In this document: positions 47,099-55,053 of the stretch, one piece after another
How positions within the stretch are numbered: position 1 is the first letter of the stretch
Layout: every line of letters begins with the position of its first letter
Assembly (NCBI GenBank): GCA_036378175.1
Contig: DASUWY010000034.1
Coordinates: 117,998-181,997, forward strand
Direction of reading: 5' to 3'
DNA: 64,000 bases
From: Thermoleophilaceae bacterium
GTDB taxonomy: Bacteria; Actinomycetota; Thermoleophilia; Solirubrobacterales; Thermoleophilaceae
Notes under the pieces: model-generated
What the model was told of the DNA's origin: nothing
Database searches by the model: none
What the model saw: only the letters and a program-made list of their open reading frames with translations
Position numbers and translations under genes: made by a program

Positions 47099-48291
47099 GG
47101 CTGATCGCCACCCATCGGGAGCCGCGCCCTGAGCACGAACCCACCCCCGTTCGCGGTGCCGGTGGTCATCTCGCCGCCGTAGATCCGGATCCGCTCTCGA
47201 ATGCCGGCGAGGCCGTAGCCGCCGCTCACGCCGACCCCCACGCCTGTGCCATCGCCGTCGTCGCGCACGTCGATGCCCAGCGCGTCCGCGCCATAGCTCA
47301 GCACCACGTCAGCGTTTCTTGCGTGCGCGTGCTTGAGCGCGTTTGTCAGCCCCTCCTGCACGATCCGGTATGCGGAGAGGTCGATCGCCCCCGGGAGCGG
47401 GACCGGTTCGCCCTCCACGCGAAGGTGCACCGGAAGGCCGGCGCGGCGCACCTCGTCGAGCAGCGGCTCGAGCCGGGCGAGGCCCGGCTGCGGTCCCAGC
47501 TCTGGCTCCTCGTCACTCTGCCGCAGCGCGCCCAGGAGCCGCCGCATCTCGGTGAGCGCCTCGCGGCCGGTCTCCTCGACGCCGAGCAGCGCCTCGGAGT
47601 CGCGGGAGTCGGAAGCCGGGAGCCGGTGACGCACCGCGCCCACCTGCAGCACCATCACGCTCACCGCGTGGGCCACCACGTCATGGAGCTCGCGCGCGAT
47701 CCGGATGCGCTCCTCGGCCACCGCGATCCTCGCGGCGGTCTCGCGTTCGCGCTCGGCGTCACGCGCCCGCTGCTCGGCCAGCTCCGCGCGGACGCCACGG
47801 TCGCGCAGCGCGAACCCGGCGAACCAGGAGAGCACGAACAGTCCGGTGAGCAGGAAGGGCTCGGTGACGGTGTGGCTTGGGTCGTGAACCACCACGATCG
47901 CCGCGGATCCGGCAACGATCGCCAGGCCGATGCGTCCCTCGCGCTCGTCGCGCAGGTTCCCCAGCAGGAAGGCGGCCACGAGTCCGGCCAGCTGCACGGC
48001 GAACGGGAACGTGATCAGCCGCCCGTCGACGAACGAGCAGGCGGCCGCCAGCAGCCACATCACGGCCGGAGCGGCGAACGGCCAGCGATGGCGGCCGAGC
48101 AGAGTGAGCACGACCACCGCCACGGCCGGCGCGCCGAACCACGCCGTGGTCGTTGGCGCGTGCTGGGTGTCGGTCCGCAGCGCGACCTCCACGGCGGCTT
48201 CCGCCGCGGCCAGCACGATCAGCAGATCGAGCCCACGGCGATGAACGAAGGACTTCACGCGGCTCACGAAGCGACCGTAGCCCACCGCCAC
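47095..48291 (-). CDS. Sensor histidine kinase (HisKA_3 family)
   Basis: 398 residues from a GTG at 48291 (GTG at 48267 also possible). Four to six membrane helices in the first 160 residues with little extracellular loop, so the signal is probably membrane-related. Then a coiled dimerisation helix with phospho-His203 in RIARELHDVVAHAVSVMVLQ and an HATPase domain (GLTNALKHAHARNADV, VRDDGDG, GYGLAGIRERI). It phosphorylates the adjacent NarL-type regulator. Divergent from the MMPL exporter, which the pair may control, as in other actinobacterial DesK/LiaS-like systems. Confidence 0.95.
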   Translation of the reverse strand: MAVGYGRFVSRVKSFVHRRGLDLLIVLAAAEAAVEVALRTDTQHAPTTTAWFGAPAVAVVVLTLLGRHRWPFAAPAVMWLLAAACSFVDGRLITFPFAVQLAGLVAAFLLGNLRDEREGRIGLAIVAGSAAIVVVHDPSHTVTEPFLLTGLFVLSWFAGFALRDRGVRAELAEQRARDAERERETAARIAVAEERIRIARELHDVVAHAVSVMVLQVGAVRHRLPASDSRDSEALLGVEETGREALTEMRRLLGALRQSDEEPELGPQPGLARLEPLLDEVRRAGLPVHLRVEGEPVPLPGAIDLSAYRIVQEGLTNALKHAHARNADVVLSYGADALGIDVRDDGDGTGVGVGVSGGYGLAGIRERIRIYGGEMTTGTANGGGFVLRARLPMGGDQP

Positions 48292-48300
48292 ACCCCCTGC

Positions 48301-48318
48301 CTCCTACTGAGGTAGGAG
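48301..48318. promoter_or_regulatory. Perfect 7+7 palindrome, likely response-regulator site
   Basis: CTCCTAC-TGAG-GTAGGAG sits ten bases from the kinase start codon and 105 bases before the MMPL start. The dyad with a short spacer suits a NarL/LuxR-type regulator. Control of both divergent genes is inferred. Confidence 0.55.
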
Positions 48319-48423
48319 ACGAGATCGCCAACTCGGCGAGACCGAATCGGACCCTCCGACGACGACCGCAGCGCCCGCGCGAAGGACGCTTGGCCCATGC
48401 AAACCAGTCACCCAGGAGGGGAC

Positions 48424-50637
48424 ATGCAAACCAAGCGAAACATCGCAGCGCGGGCCGGGCGCTGGAGCGCGCGGCACCGCAAGATCGCCATCTTCGGGTG
48501 GCTTGGTTTCGTGCTCGTCGCGTTCGCGATCGGCGGCGCGATCGGCACGAAGCAGCTCGGCAACTCGCAGACCTCGCGGACCGGCGAGTCCGGCCGCGCG
48601 GACGCCGTGCTTCGGTCGGCGTTCAAGCGCAACTACGCCGAGCAGGTAATCGTCGAGGCGCGCAGCGGCGCTTCGCGCGCCGATATCCAGAGCGGAGTGG
48701 CTGACGTCGTCCGGCGCATCCGCGCCACCGGCAACGCGACCAACATCCGCTCACCGTTCGCCCCCGGCAACGCCGGGCAGATCTCGCGCAACGGGCGCTC
48801 CGCGCTCGTCACGTTCGAGGTGAAGGGAACGGCGAACGACACGCAGTACCAGCACGTCGATCGGGTCGACCCGATGCTGGCCGCCACCGCAGCGGCCGCC
48901 CGGGCGCACCCCTCGCTGCGCATCGAGCAGTTCGGCGACGCGAGCGTCCAGAAGGCCGTGGAGAAGTCCGTCAGCTCCGACCTGTCGAAGGCCACGAAGC
49001 TGTCGCTTCCCATCACGCTGGGCATTCTCGTGATCGCGTTCGGCGCGCTGGCCGCCGCCGGCGTGCCGGTTCTGCTTGCGCTCACCGCAGTGTTCGCCAC
49101 GTATGGCCTGATCGCGATCCCCAGCCACTTCGCGGCCGTGGACTCCTCGGTCAACGAGGTGATCCTCCTGATCGGTATGGCCGTGGGCGTGGATTACGCG
49201 CTGTTCTACCTGCGCCGGGAACGCGAAGAGCGTGCCGCGGGCAAGAGTCCCGAGGCCGCTCTCGAGGCCGCGGCCGCCACATCGGGCCGCTCGGTGCTGA
49301 TCTCAGGCCTCACCGTGATGACCGCGATGGCCGGGATGTACTTCACGGGCGACAACACGTTCGAGTCCTACGCCACCGGCGCGATCCTCGTGGTGGCCGT
49401 CGCCGTCCTCGGTTCGGTCACGGTCCTGCCCGCGATCCTGTCGAAGCTCGGTGACAAGGTGATGAAGGGCCGCGTGCCGATCATCGGCCGGCGGCGCGAG
49501 CAGGGCGCGGAGTCACGGTTCCTGGCGGCAGTGCTGAGGCCGGTGCTCCGGCATCCGGCAGTGGCGGCCACCACCGCGACCGCTGTGCTCGTCGCGCTGG
49601 CCATCCCGGCGTTCGGCATGCACACCGGAAGCTCCGGAATCAACGCGCTCCCGCAGAACCTGTCCGTCACCAAGACGATCAAGCTCGCGCAGGCCGCGTT
49701 CCCGGGCGACGGCGTGCCCGCGCAGGTGGTCATCCAGGCTCCGCGCGTGAACGCCCCGCCGGTGCAGCGGGCAATCCAGCAGCTCGAGCGCCGTGCAATC
49801 GACAGCGGGCGCTTCAGCGACCCCGTTCGCGTGGACACGAACCCGGCGAAGACGGTTGCCGTGGTCTCGCTGCCCGTCCACGCCGCAAACGCAACCGACA
49901 CCCGCGCGAACGACGCTCTGGCGGCGCTGCGCACGCGGCTCATCCCGCAGACCGTCGGCAGCGTTGAGGGCGTGACCGCGAACGTGTCGGGGCTGACCGC
50001 TCAGTCGAAGGACTTCAACACCCTCCTGCACGCGCGCGCTCCGATCGTGTTCGCGTTCGTGCTGACGGTGGCCTTCGTGCTGCTGCTCCTCACGTTCCGC
50101 TCGATCGTCATCCCCGTGAAGGCGGTCCTGATGAACCTGCTGTCGGTCGGCGCGGCCTATGGAGTGCTCGTACTGGTCTTCCAGAAGGGCTGGTTCGAGT
50201 CGCTGCTCGGGTTCAAGGCCACCGGCTCGGTGGAGTCCTGGATCCCGGTGTTCCTGTTCGTCGTCCTCTTCGGGCTGTCGATGGACTACCACGTGTTCAT
50301 CCTCAGCCGCATCCGCGAGGCGTTCGATCGCGGCATGAGGACAGACGACGCGATCGAGCGCGGGATCATGTCGACGGCCGGCGTGGTCACCAGCGCCGCG
50401 ATCGTGATGGTCGCCGTGTTCGCGATCTTCGCGTCGCTCGGCGTGCTCATGCTCAAGGAGCTGGGTGTGGGCCTGGCCGTGGCCGTGTTCATCGACGCGA
50501 CGATCGTGCGTGCCGTTCTCCTGCCGGCCACGATGAAGCTCCTGGGCGACTGGAACTGGTACCTGCCGAAGCGCCTCGAGTGGCTGCCGAAGTTCCGCCT
50601 CGAGCATGACGCGCGGCGCGAGCCGGTCCAGGCGTAA
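48424..50637 (+). CDS. MMPL/RND family membrane transporter
   Basis: 737 residues from the ATG at 48424, which has AGGAGGGG in front; an upstream ATG at 48397 would place that Shine-Dalgarno inside the gene. Twelve membrane helices in two halves, with one helix (about 25-45), a large extracytoplasmic domain, then a five-helix bundle, repeated. LLIGMAVGVDYALFYLRREREERAAGK (first half) and VLFGLSMDYHVFILSRIREAFDRG (second half) are the GxxxDY motifs that carry the proton relay. MMPL proteins export lipids or drugs. It is probably controlled by the divergent two-component system. Confidence 0.95.
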   Translation: MQTKRNIAARAGRWSARHRKIAIFGWLGFVLVAFAIGGAIGTKQLGNSQTSRTGESGRADAVLRSAFKRNYAEQVIVEARSGASRADIQSGVADVVRRIRATGNATNIRSPFAPGNAGQISRNGRSALVTFEVKGTANDTQYQHVDRVDPMLAATAAAARAHPSLRIEQFGDASVQKAVEKSVSSDLSKATKLSLPITLGILVIAFGALAAAGVPVLLALTAVFATYGLIAIPSHFAAVDSSVNEVILLIGMAVGVDYALFYLRREREERAAGKSPEAALEAAAATSGRSVLISGLTVMTAMAGMYFTGDNTFESYATGAILVVAVAVLGSVTVLPAILSKLGDKVMKGRVPIIGRRREQGAESRFLAAVLRPVLRHPAVAATTATAVLVALAIPAFGMHTGSSGINALPQNLSVTKTIKLAQAAFPGDGVPAQVVIQAPRVNAPPVQRAIQQLERRAIDSGRFSDPVRVDTNPAKTVAVVSLPVHAANATDTRANDALAALRTRLIPQTVGSVEGVTANVSGLTAQSKDFNTLLHARAPIVFAFVLTVAFVLLLLTFRSIVIPVKAVLMNLLSVGAAYGVLVLVFQKGWFESLLGFKATGSVESWIPVFLFVVLFGLSMDYHVFILSRIREAFDRGMRTDDAIERGIMSTAGVVTSAAIVMVAVFAIFASLGVLMLKELGVGLAVAVFIDATIVRAVLLPATMKLLGDWNWYLPKRLEWLPKFRLEHDARREPVQA

Positions 50638-50644
50638 GCGCAAC

Positions 50645-50684
50645 GGAAAGGAGGTGATGGTGCGGGTCCGCCTGGCGGGCCCGC
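50645..50684 (+). promoter_or_regulatory. Full anti-SD complement followed by a GC hairpin
   Basis: GGAAAGGAGGTGATG at 50645-50659 is complementary to nearly all of the 16S 3' tail. It is followed by a 9-pair hairpin (50662-50670 with 50676-50684). No convincing gene starts here: the frame runs into the antisense of a tRNA. It may be the 3' end of the MMPL mRNA with a terminator lacking a T-run, or a ribosome-binding decoy. Confidence 0.4.
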
Positions 50685-50721
50685 ATCGTCGTTCGATCGC
50701 GAGTCGAGGCAGATCTGCGGA

Positions 50722-50794
50722 TGGAGCTAGCCGGACTCGAACCGGCGACCTCCTGGGTGCGATCCAGGCGCTCTCCCAACTGAGCTATAGCCCC
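50722..50794 (-). tRNA. tRNA-Ala(CGC)
   Basis: 73 nt. Acceptor GGGGCTA pairs with TAGCTCC, including the G3-U70 wobble that identifies alanine tRNA. D arm GCTCAGTTGGGAGAGC, anticodon stem CCTGG/CCAGG with loop ATCGCAC (anticodon CGC, U33 present), T arm CCGG-TTCGAGT-CCGG within GCCGG/CCGGC. CCA is not encoded. A TACCAT hexamer lies 30 bases upstream on minus (50830-50825), and a small hairpin GGCACG/CGTGCC (50799-50804, 50808-50813) sits in the leader. Confidence 0.96.
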
Positions 50795-50898
50795 GAGGGG
50801 CACGGAACGTGCCTCGGATCGTTCATGGTAGCGGCCGGGAGGCTCTGCAGAGGCTAGAACGAATGTCCCTTATGGGTCTGTAGGCCGGGGCACGCGGG

Positions 50899-50904
50899 TA
50901 GCCT
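50899..50904 (+). promoter_or_regulatory. Candidate -10 hexamer TAGCCT
   Basis: Twenty bases before the diguanylate cyclase ATG at 50925. The short leader contains a three-codon ATG-GAC-GCA-TGA frame (50917-50928) whose stop overlaps that ATG. Confidence 0.35.
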
Positions 50905-50924
50905 TCGAGCCGGCCCATGGACGC

Positions 50925-52883
50925 ATGAGTTTCCGCAGTCGTCTCCTCCTCTTCTTCACGATCATCGTCGTTGTGCCCATGGGCGCGGTGGCGCTGGTGC
51001 TGTTCAGCATCACGTCGCAGAGCGAGATCGGGAAGGCCGATGCCCGAATAGCGGAAGGGCTGCGCGTGGCGTTTGCCGTGTACCGCCAGAACCGCGCGGA
51101 GGCTGTGCCGGAGCTGCGCCGCATCGCGCGCCAGCCTGGGCTCCAGCGTGCGCTCGCCGCCCGCACCCCGGCGGCCGCACAGCGTCAGCTCGCGGGCTTG
51201 ATCAAGCCACCCGTCACGAGCCTCGCGCTCTACCGCACCAACAGGCGGCTGATTGCTGCCGCGGGCAGCTCGCCGCCACTCGCGCCCGCGCTCGCCGCCC
51301 CCACGACCAAGGGCGGGAAGCAGTTCGGATCGCTTGCGGTATCGGTGGTCACGCCGAGCAGCTTCGCGGACACGGTCGCCGGCCTCACCGACCTCGACGT
51401 GCGGATCTTCACCGGCGGCCGGCGACTCGCCTCGACGCTGAATGAGGGCAACTCGAACGTCCCTCCCACCTCCGGCAAGGTGGAGATCGGCGGCAAGAGC
51501 TACCGGGGGCGCTTCGAGGAGCTTCAGGAGCCGGTGGGGCCGCCGGTTTCGATAGGGGTGTTCACCCAGTCGGAGGGCATCACGGCTTCGATCAGCCAGA
51601 GCCGCGTGCTGATCGGCGTGATCCTCCTCGGGTTCCTCGTGCTCGCGCTAGTGCTGTCGGTGTTCATCGTCCGCGCCCTCCAGAGCCAGATCGACCAGTT
51701 CCTCGGCGCGGCCAGGCGGCTCTCGAAGGGCGACTTCAGCACCCCCGTCCCCACCCACGGCGACGACGAGTTCGCGGCGCTCGGGCAGGAGTTCAACAAG
51801 ATGTCGCGCGAGCTCGAGGCGAAGATCCAGGAGGTCGAGAGCAAGCGCCGCGAGCTGGAGGAGACGATCCGCCGCGTGGGCGACGCGTTCGCCGCCGGGC
51901 TGGACCGCCAGGGCCTGCTCGAGCTGGCCGTCCGCACGGCCGTGGAGGCCTGCGAGGCGGATGCGGGCCGCGCGGTACCGATCGACGCCCGGCGGATGCA
52001 CTCCGTGCACGTCGGCGGGTCGCACGATCGCCTCATGCGCGCGCTCACCGCGGCCGAGCGCGACGCGTTTCGGATCCGGGAGGAGAACGTGGCGGAGCTG
52101 CTCGCCAACCTCGAGCCCACCTCGAGCGACCAGCCGGTGGAGCAGCACCGCCCCACGTCCGCCTCGATCGACGGCGTGCACGCGCTGGCCGGCCCGCTTC
52201 GCGCGCGCATCGGCGCGGGCAGCGACATCGACTACGTGGGCGTTATCTCGATCGTGCGGGAGGGCCCGGACTTCAACGACACCGAGCGGGATCTCTTCGC
52301 CTACCTCGTGGGCCAGGCGGCCGTGTCGATCGAGAACGCGAACCTGCACGAGACGGTCCAGCACCAGGCCGTCACCGACGAGCTCACCGGGCTCTTCAAC
52401 GTGCGCCACTTCCACGAGTCGCTCGACAACGAGATCGAGCGCAGCCGCCGCTTCAGCAGCGCGGTGGGCCTCGCGATGCTCGACATCGACAACTTCAAGG
52501 GCGTGAACGACACCTACGGGCACCAGCAGGGCGATCTGGTGCTGGTGGAGGTGGCGCGCTGCCTGCGCTCGCTCTCGCGTGACATCGACGAGCCCGCGCG
52601 CTACGGCGGCGAGGAGCTCGCCGTGATCCTCCCGCAGACCGACCTCTCAGGCGCGGAGCTTCTCGCCGAGCGCATGCGCTCCACGATTGCCGCCCTCGAC
52701 ATCAAGCGGCTCGACGGCAAGGGCACGCTCAAGGTAACCGCGAGCTTCGGCGTGGCGTCGATGCCGGAATCGGCGGGCGACAAGGTCTCCCTGATCGCCG
52801 CCGCCGATGCGGCGCTCTACAGAGCCAAGCGCGGCGGCAAGAACCGGGTGGAGCGCGCGGAGCCGGCGGCCGCCGCCACGTAA
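50925..52883 (+). CDS. Membrane diguanylate cyclase (dCACHE-like, HAMP, GAF, GGDEF)
   Basis: 652 residues. Helix 1 (8-30), an extracytoplasmic sensor of about 190 residues, helix 2 (about 228-248), HAMP (250-305), a GAF-like domain (about 320-475) and GGDEF (about 485-645). The catalytic motif is GGEEL at 561-565, and an RxxD inhibitory site (RDID) lies exactly five residues before it, so both c-di-GMP synthesis and product inhibition are expected. There is no EAL domain. The sensor ligand is unknown. The start has no Shine-Dalgarno. Confidence 0.94.
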   Translation: MSFRSRLLLFFTIIVVVPMGAVALVLFSITSQSEIGKADARIAEGLRVAFAVYRQNRAEAVPELRRIARQPGLQRALAARTPAAAQRQLAGLIKPPVTSLALYRTNRRLIAAAGSSPPLAPALAAPTTKGGKQFGSLAVSVVTPSSFADTVAGLTDLDVRIFTGGRRLASTLNEGNSNVPPTSGKVEIGGKSYRGRFEELQEPVGPPVSIGVFTQSEGITASISQSRVLIGVILLGFLVLALVLSVFIVRALQSQIDQFLGAARRLSKGDFSTPVPTHGDDEFAALGQEFNKMSRELEAKIQEVESKRRELEETIRRVGDAFAAGLDRQGLLELAVRTAVEACEADAGRAVPIDARRMHSVHVGGSHDRLMRALTAAERDAFRIREENVAELLANLEPTSSDQPVEQHRPTSASIDGVHALAGPLRARIGAGSDIDYVGVISIVREGPDFNDTERDLFAYLVGQAAVSIENANLHETVQHQAVTDELTGLFNVRHFHESLDNEIERSRRFSSAVGLAMLDIDNFKGVNDTYGHQQGDLVLVEVARCLRSLSRDIDEPARYGGEELAVILPQTDLSGAELLAERMRSTIAALDIKRLDGKGTLKVTASFGVASMPESAGDKVSLIAAADAALYRAKRGGKNRVERAEPAAAAT

Positions 52884-52901
52884 CCCGGCTGCCAAGCTCG
52901 C

Positions 52902-52907
52902 TACTCT
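52902..52907 (+). promoter_or_regulatory. Candidate -10 hexamer TACTCT
   Basis: Nine bases before the ATG at 52917, inside the 33-base gap after the cyclase gene. Fits a leaderless mRNA. Confidence 0.4.
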
Positions 52908-52916
52908 ACGCGCGCG

Positions 52917-53372
52917 ATGGGGCTTCTGGACGACGCGATACGGGAGCACCTCGAGCTCAAGCGCCGCCACGGCGCGAGCGACGAGGAGATCGCCCAGGAA
53001 GAAGCGGAGGCGCTCGGTCCTGCACGGCGCGAATTTCCGCAGCCTGCCACTGCAGAGGAGCAGAGTGCGGAGTTGCAGAGTGCGGAGGAGCCCGAGCCGC
53101 TGCCGGATGAGCCGGCTCCTATGGGCCTCGAGCCGGAGCTAGAGCCCGAGCCTGAAACAGAAGCGATGAGGGAACCGGAGCCAGAACCTCCGACCTCCGA
53201 CCCTCCCGCCTCCGACCGGCCGGACCCAGACCCTCCCACCTCCGACCTCGGGCCTCCCGCCTCTTCCGACGACGACGTCCTCGAAGAGACGCCCGAGTTC
53301 CTCCAAGACGCGCCCGAGCACGACCGCCTCTGGTTCGAGCAGAAGCCGCCGCGCGACTTCGACTTCGAGTAG
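52917..53372 (+). CDS. Conserved acidic protein with Pro/Glu-rich centre
   Basis: 151 residues. The N-terminal helix MGLLDDAIREHLELKRRHGASDEEI and the C-terminal HDRLWFEQKPPRDFDFE look conserved, and I recall both ends in uncharacterised actinobacterial proteins. The middle (about 40-125) is low complexity: Glu/Pro/Ser repeats, for instance PPTSDPP and PEPEPE, encoded by imperfect short DNA repeats (TGCAGAGTGCGGAG twice at about 53070-53095, CCTCCGAC-type units from 53187). It is probably disordered and very acidic. No function can be given. Confidence 0.8.
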   Translation: MGLLDDAIREHLELKRRHGASDEEIAQEEAEALGPARREFPQPATAEEQSAELQSAEEPEPLPDEPAPMGLEPELEPEPETEAMREPEPEPPTSDPPASDRPDPDPPTSDLGPPASSDDDVLEETPEFLQDAPEHDRLWFEQKPPRDFDFE

Positions 53373-53392
53373 CCGAAAACGCTCAAAAGACC

Positions 53393-53511
53393 CAAACCCA
53401 GACGTTCGTCCAGTTCGGGTTTGAAGGGCTGCGGGCGCCTGACGTGGCGCCGATAAAAGGGAACACGACGGCATGGAGGGTTCCGTCGTTCGGAGCGGCA
53501 AGAAAGCCGCT
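53393..53511 (+). ncRNA. Candidate structured RNA with four consecutive perfect hairpins
   Basis: Perfect stems follow one another: CAAACCC/GGGTTTG (53393-53399, 53417-53423), GGCGCC/GGCGCC (53434-53439, 53446-53451), ACGACGG/CCGTCGT (53465-53471, 53483-53489) and AGCGGC/GCCGCT over an AAGAAA loop (53494-53499, 53506-53511). A strong terminator follows at 53515. No supported reading frame. It may be a small RNA or a structured 3' UTR of the 52917 gene; strand is assumed plus. I do not recognise a known family. Confidence 0.4.
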
Positions 53512-53514
53512 AAC

Positions 53515-53557
53515 CGGCAGCGGGGGAGCCGCGGGCGCGCGGCTCCCCCAGCTGCCG
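53515..53557. terminator. Strong 18-pair hairpin terminator
   Basis: GGGGGAGCCGC (53522-53532) pairs perfectly with GCGGCTCCCCC (53539-53549) over a 6-base loop. The stem continues, past one bulged A, with CGGCAGC/GCTGCCG (53515-53521, 53551-53557). It lies 21 bases after the glutamate dehydrogenase stop on minus and ends the hairpin-rich segment on plus, so it probably works in both directions. Confidence 0.8.
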
Positions 53558-53577
53558 CTTCTCGCCCGGTCGGGCTG

Positions 53578-54882
53578 CTAGCCGATGTAGCCGCGAGTCT
53601 TCGCCGCCGCGAGCACGCGCTCGATCCCGAGCTCGTACGAGGCCACGCGCAGTGAGGTCTTGTCGCGGTTGGCGCGCTCGGCGACGTCGCGGAACGCGCG
53701 GCGCATGACGTTGCCGAGCTTGTCGTTCACCTCGCGCTCGTCCCAGCGGAAGTGCTGCAGGTTCTGCACCCACTCGAAGTAGGACGCCACCACCCCGCCG
53801 GCGTTGGCCATCACGTCGGGCACGATGTACACGCCCGCCTCGGTGAGGATCTCGTCCGCCTTCGGCGTGGTCGGGCTGTTGGCGCCCTCGATGATCATCT
53901 TGCAGTCGAGCAGGTGCGCGTTGTCCTTGTGGATCATGCCGCCGAGCGCTGCCGGGATGAAGACGTCGCACGGAACCTGGAGCAGCTCCTCCGGCTCGAT
54001 CGCGTCCGCGCCGTCGAAGTCGGTGAGCTTCCCGCCCTCGTCGTGCAGGAACGACATCAGCCGCTCCACGTCGATGCCGTGGTCGTTGCGGATCGCCCCT
54101 TCCACGTTCGAGATCCCCACGATCGGACAGCCGAGCTGGTGGCTGATGCGCGCCGCCCACGACCCCACGTTGCCGAAGCCCTGGATCACGATGCGCGTCT
54201 CGGCCGCGCTCAGCCCGATGTGCGGGCCCGCTTCGCGCAGCATGTAGATCAGCCCGCGGCCGGTGGCTGCCTCGCGCCCGTAGGAGCCCTCCAGCTCGAT
54301 CGGCTTGCCGGTGACCACCGCGGGGGTGTGGCCGTGCAGCTTCCCGTACTCGTCCATCAGCCATGCCATCGTCTGCGCGTTGGTGCCGACATCCGGCGCT
54401 GGAATGTCGCGCGTGGGGCCGAGCACCTTCTCGATCTTGTCCATGAACGAGCGCGCGATCTTCTGGACCTCGTCGGTCTCGAGCTCGTTCACGTTGCAGT
54501 CCACGCCGCCCTTCGCCCCGCCGAACGGGATGCCCACGATCGCGGTCTTCCACGTCATCAGCTGCGCGAGCGCGCGCACCTCGTCGAGGTCCACCTCGGG
54601 GTGGAAGCGGATGCCTCCCTTGTACGGCCCGCGCGCGCCGTTGTGCTGCACGCGGTAGCCCCTGTAGGTGTGGATGCGCCCGTCGCTCTGCGGGATCGCC
54701 ACCTGCACCTGCACCTCGCGATACGACGAGCGCAGCACGTCCGCCACGTCATCGCGCATCCCAAGCCGCTCCGCTGCGACGTCGAAGTAGTGCGAGACGA
54801 TCTCGAAGTTCGAAACGTCCGCGCGCGACGCCGCGGCCGGCCTGCTGTTGGCCGACGTCGACGACTGTCCCGAACCACCCAT
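53578..54882 (-). CDS. Glutamate dehydrogenase (Glu/Leu/Phe/Val dehydrogenase family)
   Basis: 434 residues from the ATG at 54882, with AAGGATG upstream; an earlier start at 54933 adds a non-conserved leader. Motifs: GPYKGGIRFHPEVDLDEVRALAQLMTWKTAIVGIPFGGAKGGV with the catalytic Lys, PAPDVGTNAQTMAWLMDEYG with the catalytic Asp, and the Rossmann loop VIQGFGNVGSWAA. Length and the PYKGGIRFHP form fit NAD-type hexameric glutamate dehydrogenases (GdhA/GudB class). It interconverts glutamate and 2-oxoglutarate plus ammonia. The first 25 residues are Ser/Gly-rich and probably flexible. Confidence 0.94.
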   Translation of the reverse strand: MGGSGQSSTSANSRPAAASRADVSNFEIVSHYFDVAAERLGMRDDVADVLRSSYREVQVQVAIPQSDGRIHTYRGYRVQHNGARGPYKGGIRFHPEVDLDEVRALAQLMTWKTAIVGIPFGGAKGGVDCNVNELETDEVQKIARSFMDKIEKVLGPTRDIPAPDVGTNAQTMAWLMDEYGKLHGHTPAVVTGKPIELEGSYGREAATGRGLIYMLREAGPHIGLSAAETRIVIQGFGNVGSWAARISHQLGCPIVGISNVEGAIRNDHGIDVERLMSFLHDEGGKLTDFDGADAIEPEELLQVPCDVFIPAALGGMIHKDNAHLLDCKMIIEGANSPTTPKADEILTEAGVYIVPDVMANAGGVVASYFEWVQNLQHFRWDEREVNDKLGNVMRRAFRDVAERANRDKTSLRVASYELGIERVLAAAKTRGYIG

Positions 54883-54927
54883 CCCATCGGCATCCTTACA
54901 AGGTGTGAGGCGGAGGCGCAACCCGCC

Positions 54928-54933
54928 TACCAT
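54928..54933 (+). promoter_or_regulatory. Candidate -10 (TACCAT) of tRNA-Ala
   Basis: Ten bases before the mature 5' end at 54944. The same hexamer lies upstream of the other tRNA-Ala gene. Confidence 0.4.
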
Positions 54934-54943
54934 TAGGGGCCGA

Positions 54944-55016
54944 GGGGCCTTAGCTCAGTTGGGAGAGCGCCTGCTTTGCAAGCAGGAGGTCGCCGGTTCG
55001 ATCCCGGCAGGCTCCA
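54944..55016 (+). tRNA. tRNA-Ala(TGC)
   Basis: 73 nt. Acceptor GGGGCCT/AGGCTCC with the alanine-specific G3-U70 pair, D arm GCTCAGTTGGGAGAGC, anticodon stem CCTGC/GCAGG with loop TTTGCAA (anticodon TGC), and a T arm with TTCGATC loop. CCA is not encoded. Nearly the same D and T arms as the tRNA-Ala(CGC) at 50722. Confidence 0.97.
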
Positions 55017-55038
55017 TTTCTCTTCGGGTTGGGTTCGC

Positions 55039-55044
55039 TAGGGT
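55039..55044 (+). promoter_or_regulatory. Candidate -10 hexamer TAGGGT
   Basis: Nine bases before the ATG at 55054, between the tRNA and the hydrolase gene. Fits a leaderless mRNA. Confidence 0.4.
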
Positions 55045-55053
55045 CGCGGCCGC

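Noticed and set aside
50606..50857. 83-residue frame with GASRTRTGDLLGAI-type sequence
   Set aside because: This is translation of the antisense of tRNA-Ala, a well-known spurious protein. Only the strong anti-SD complement in front was kept as an observation.
53060..53290. Tandem repeats inside the 52917 gene as a separate repeat array
   Set aside because: Units are imperfect and follow the Pro/Glu-rich protein composition; coding bias explains them well enough.
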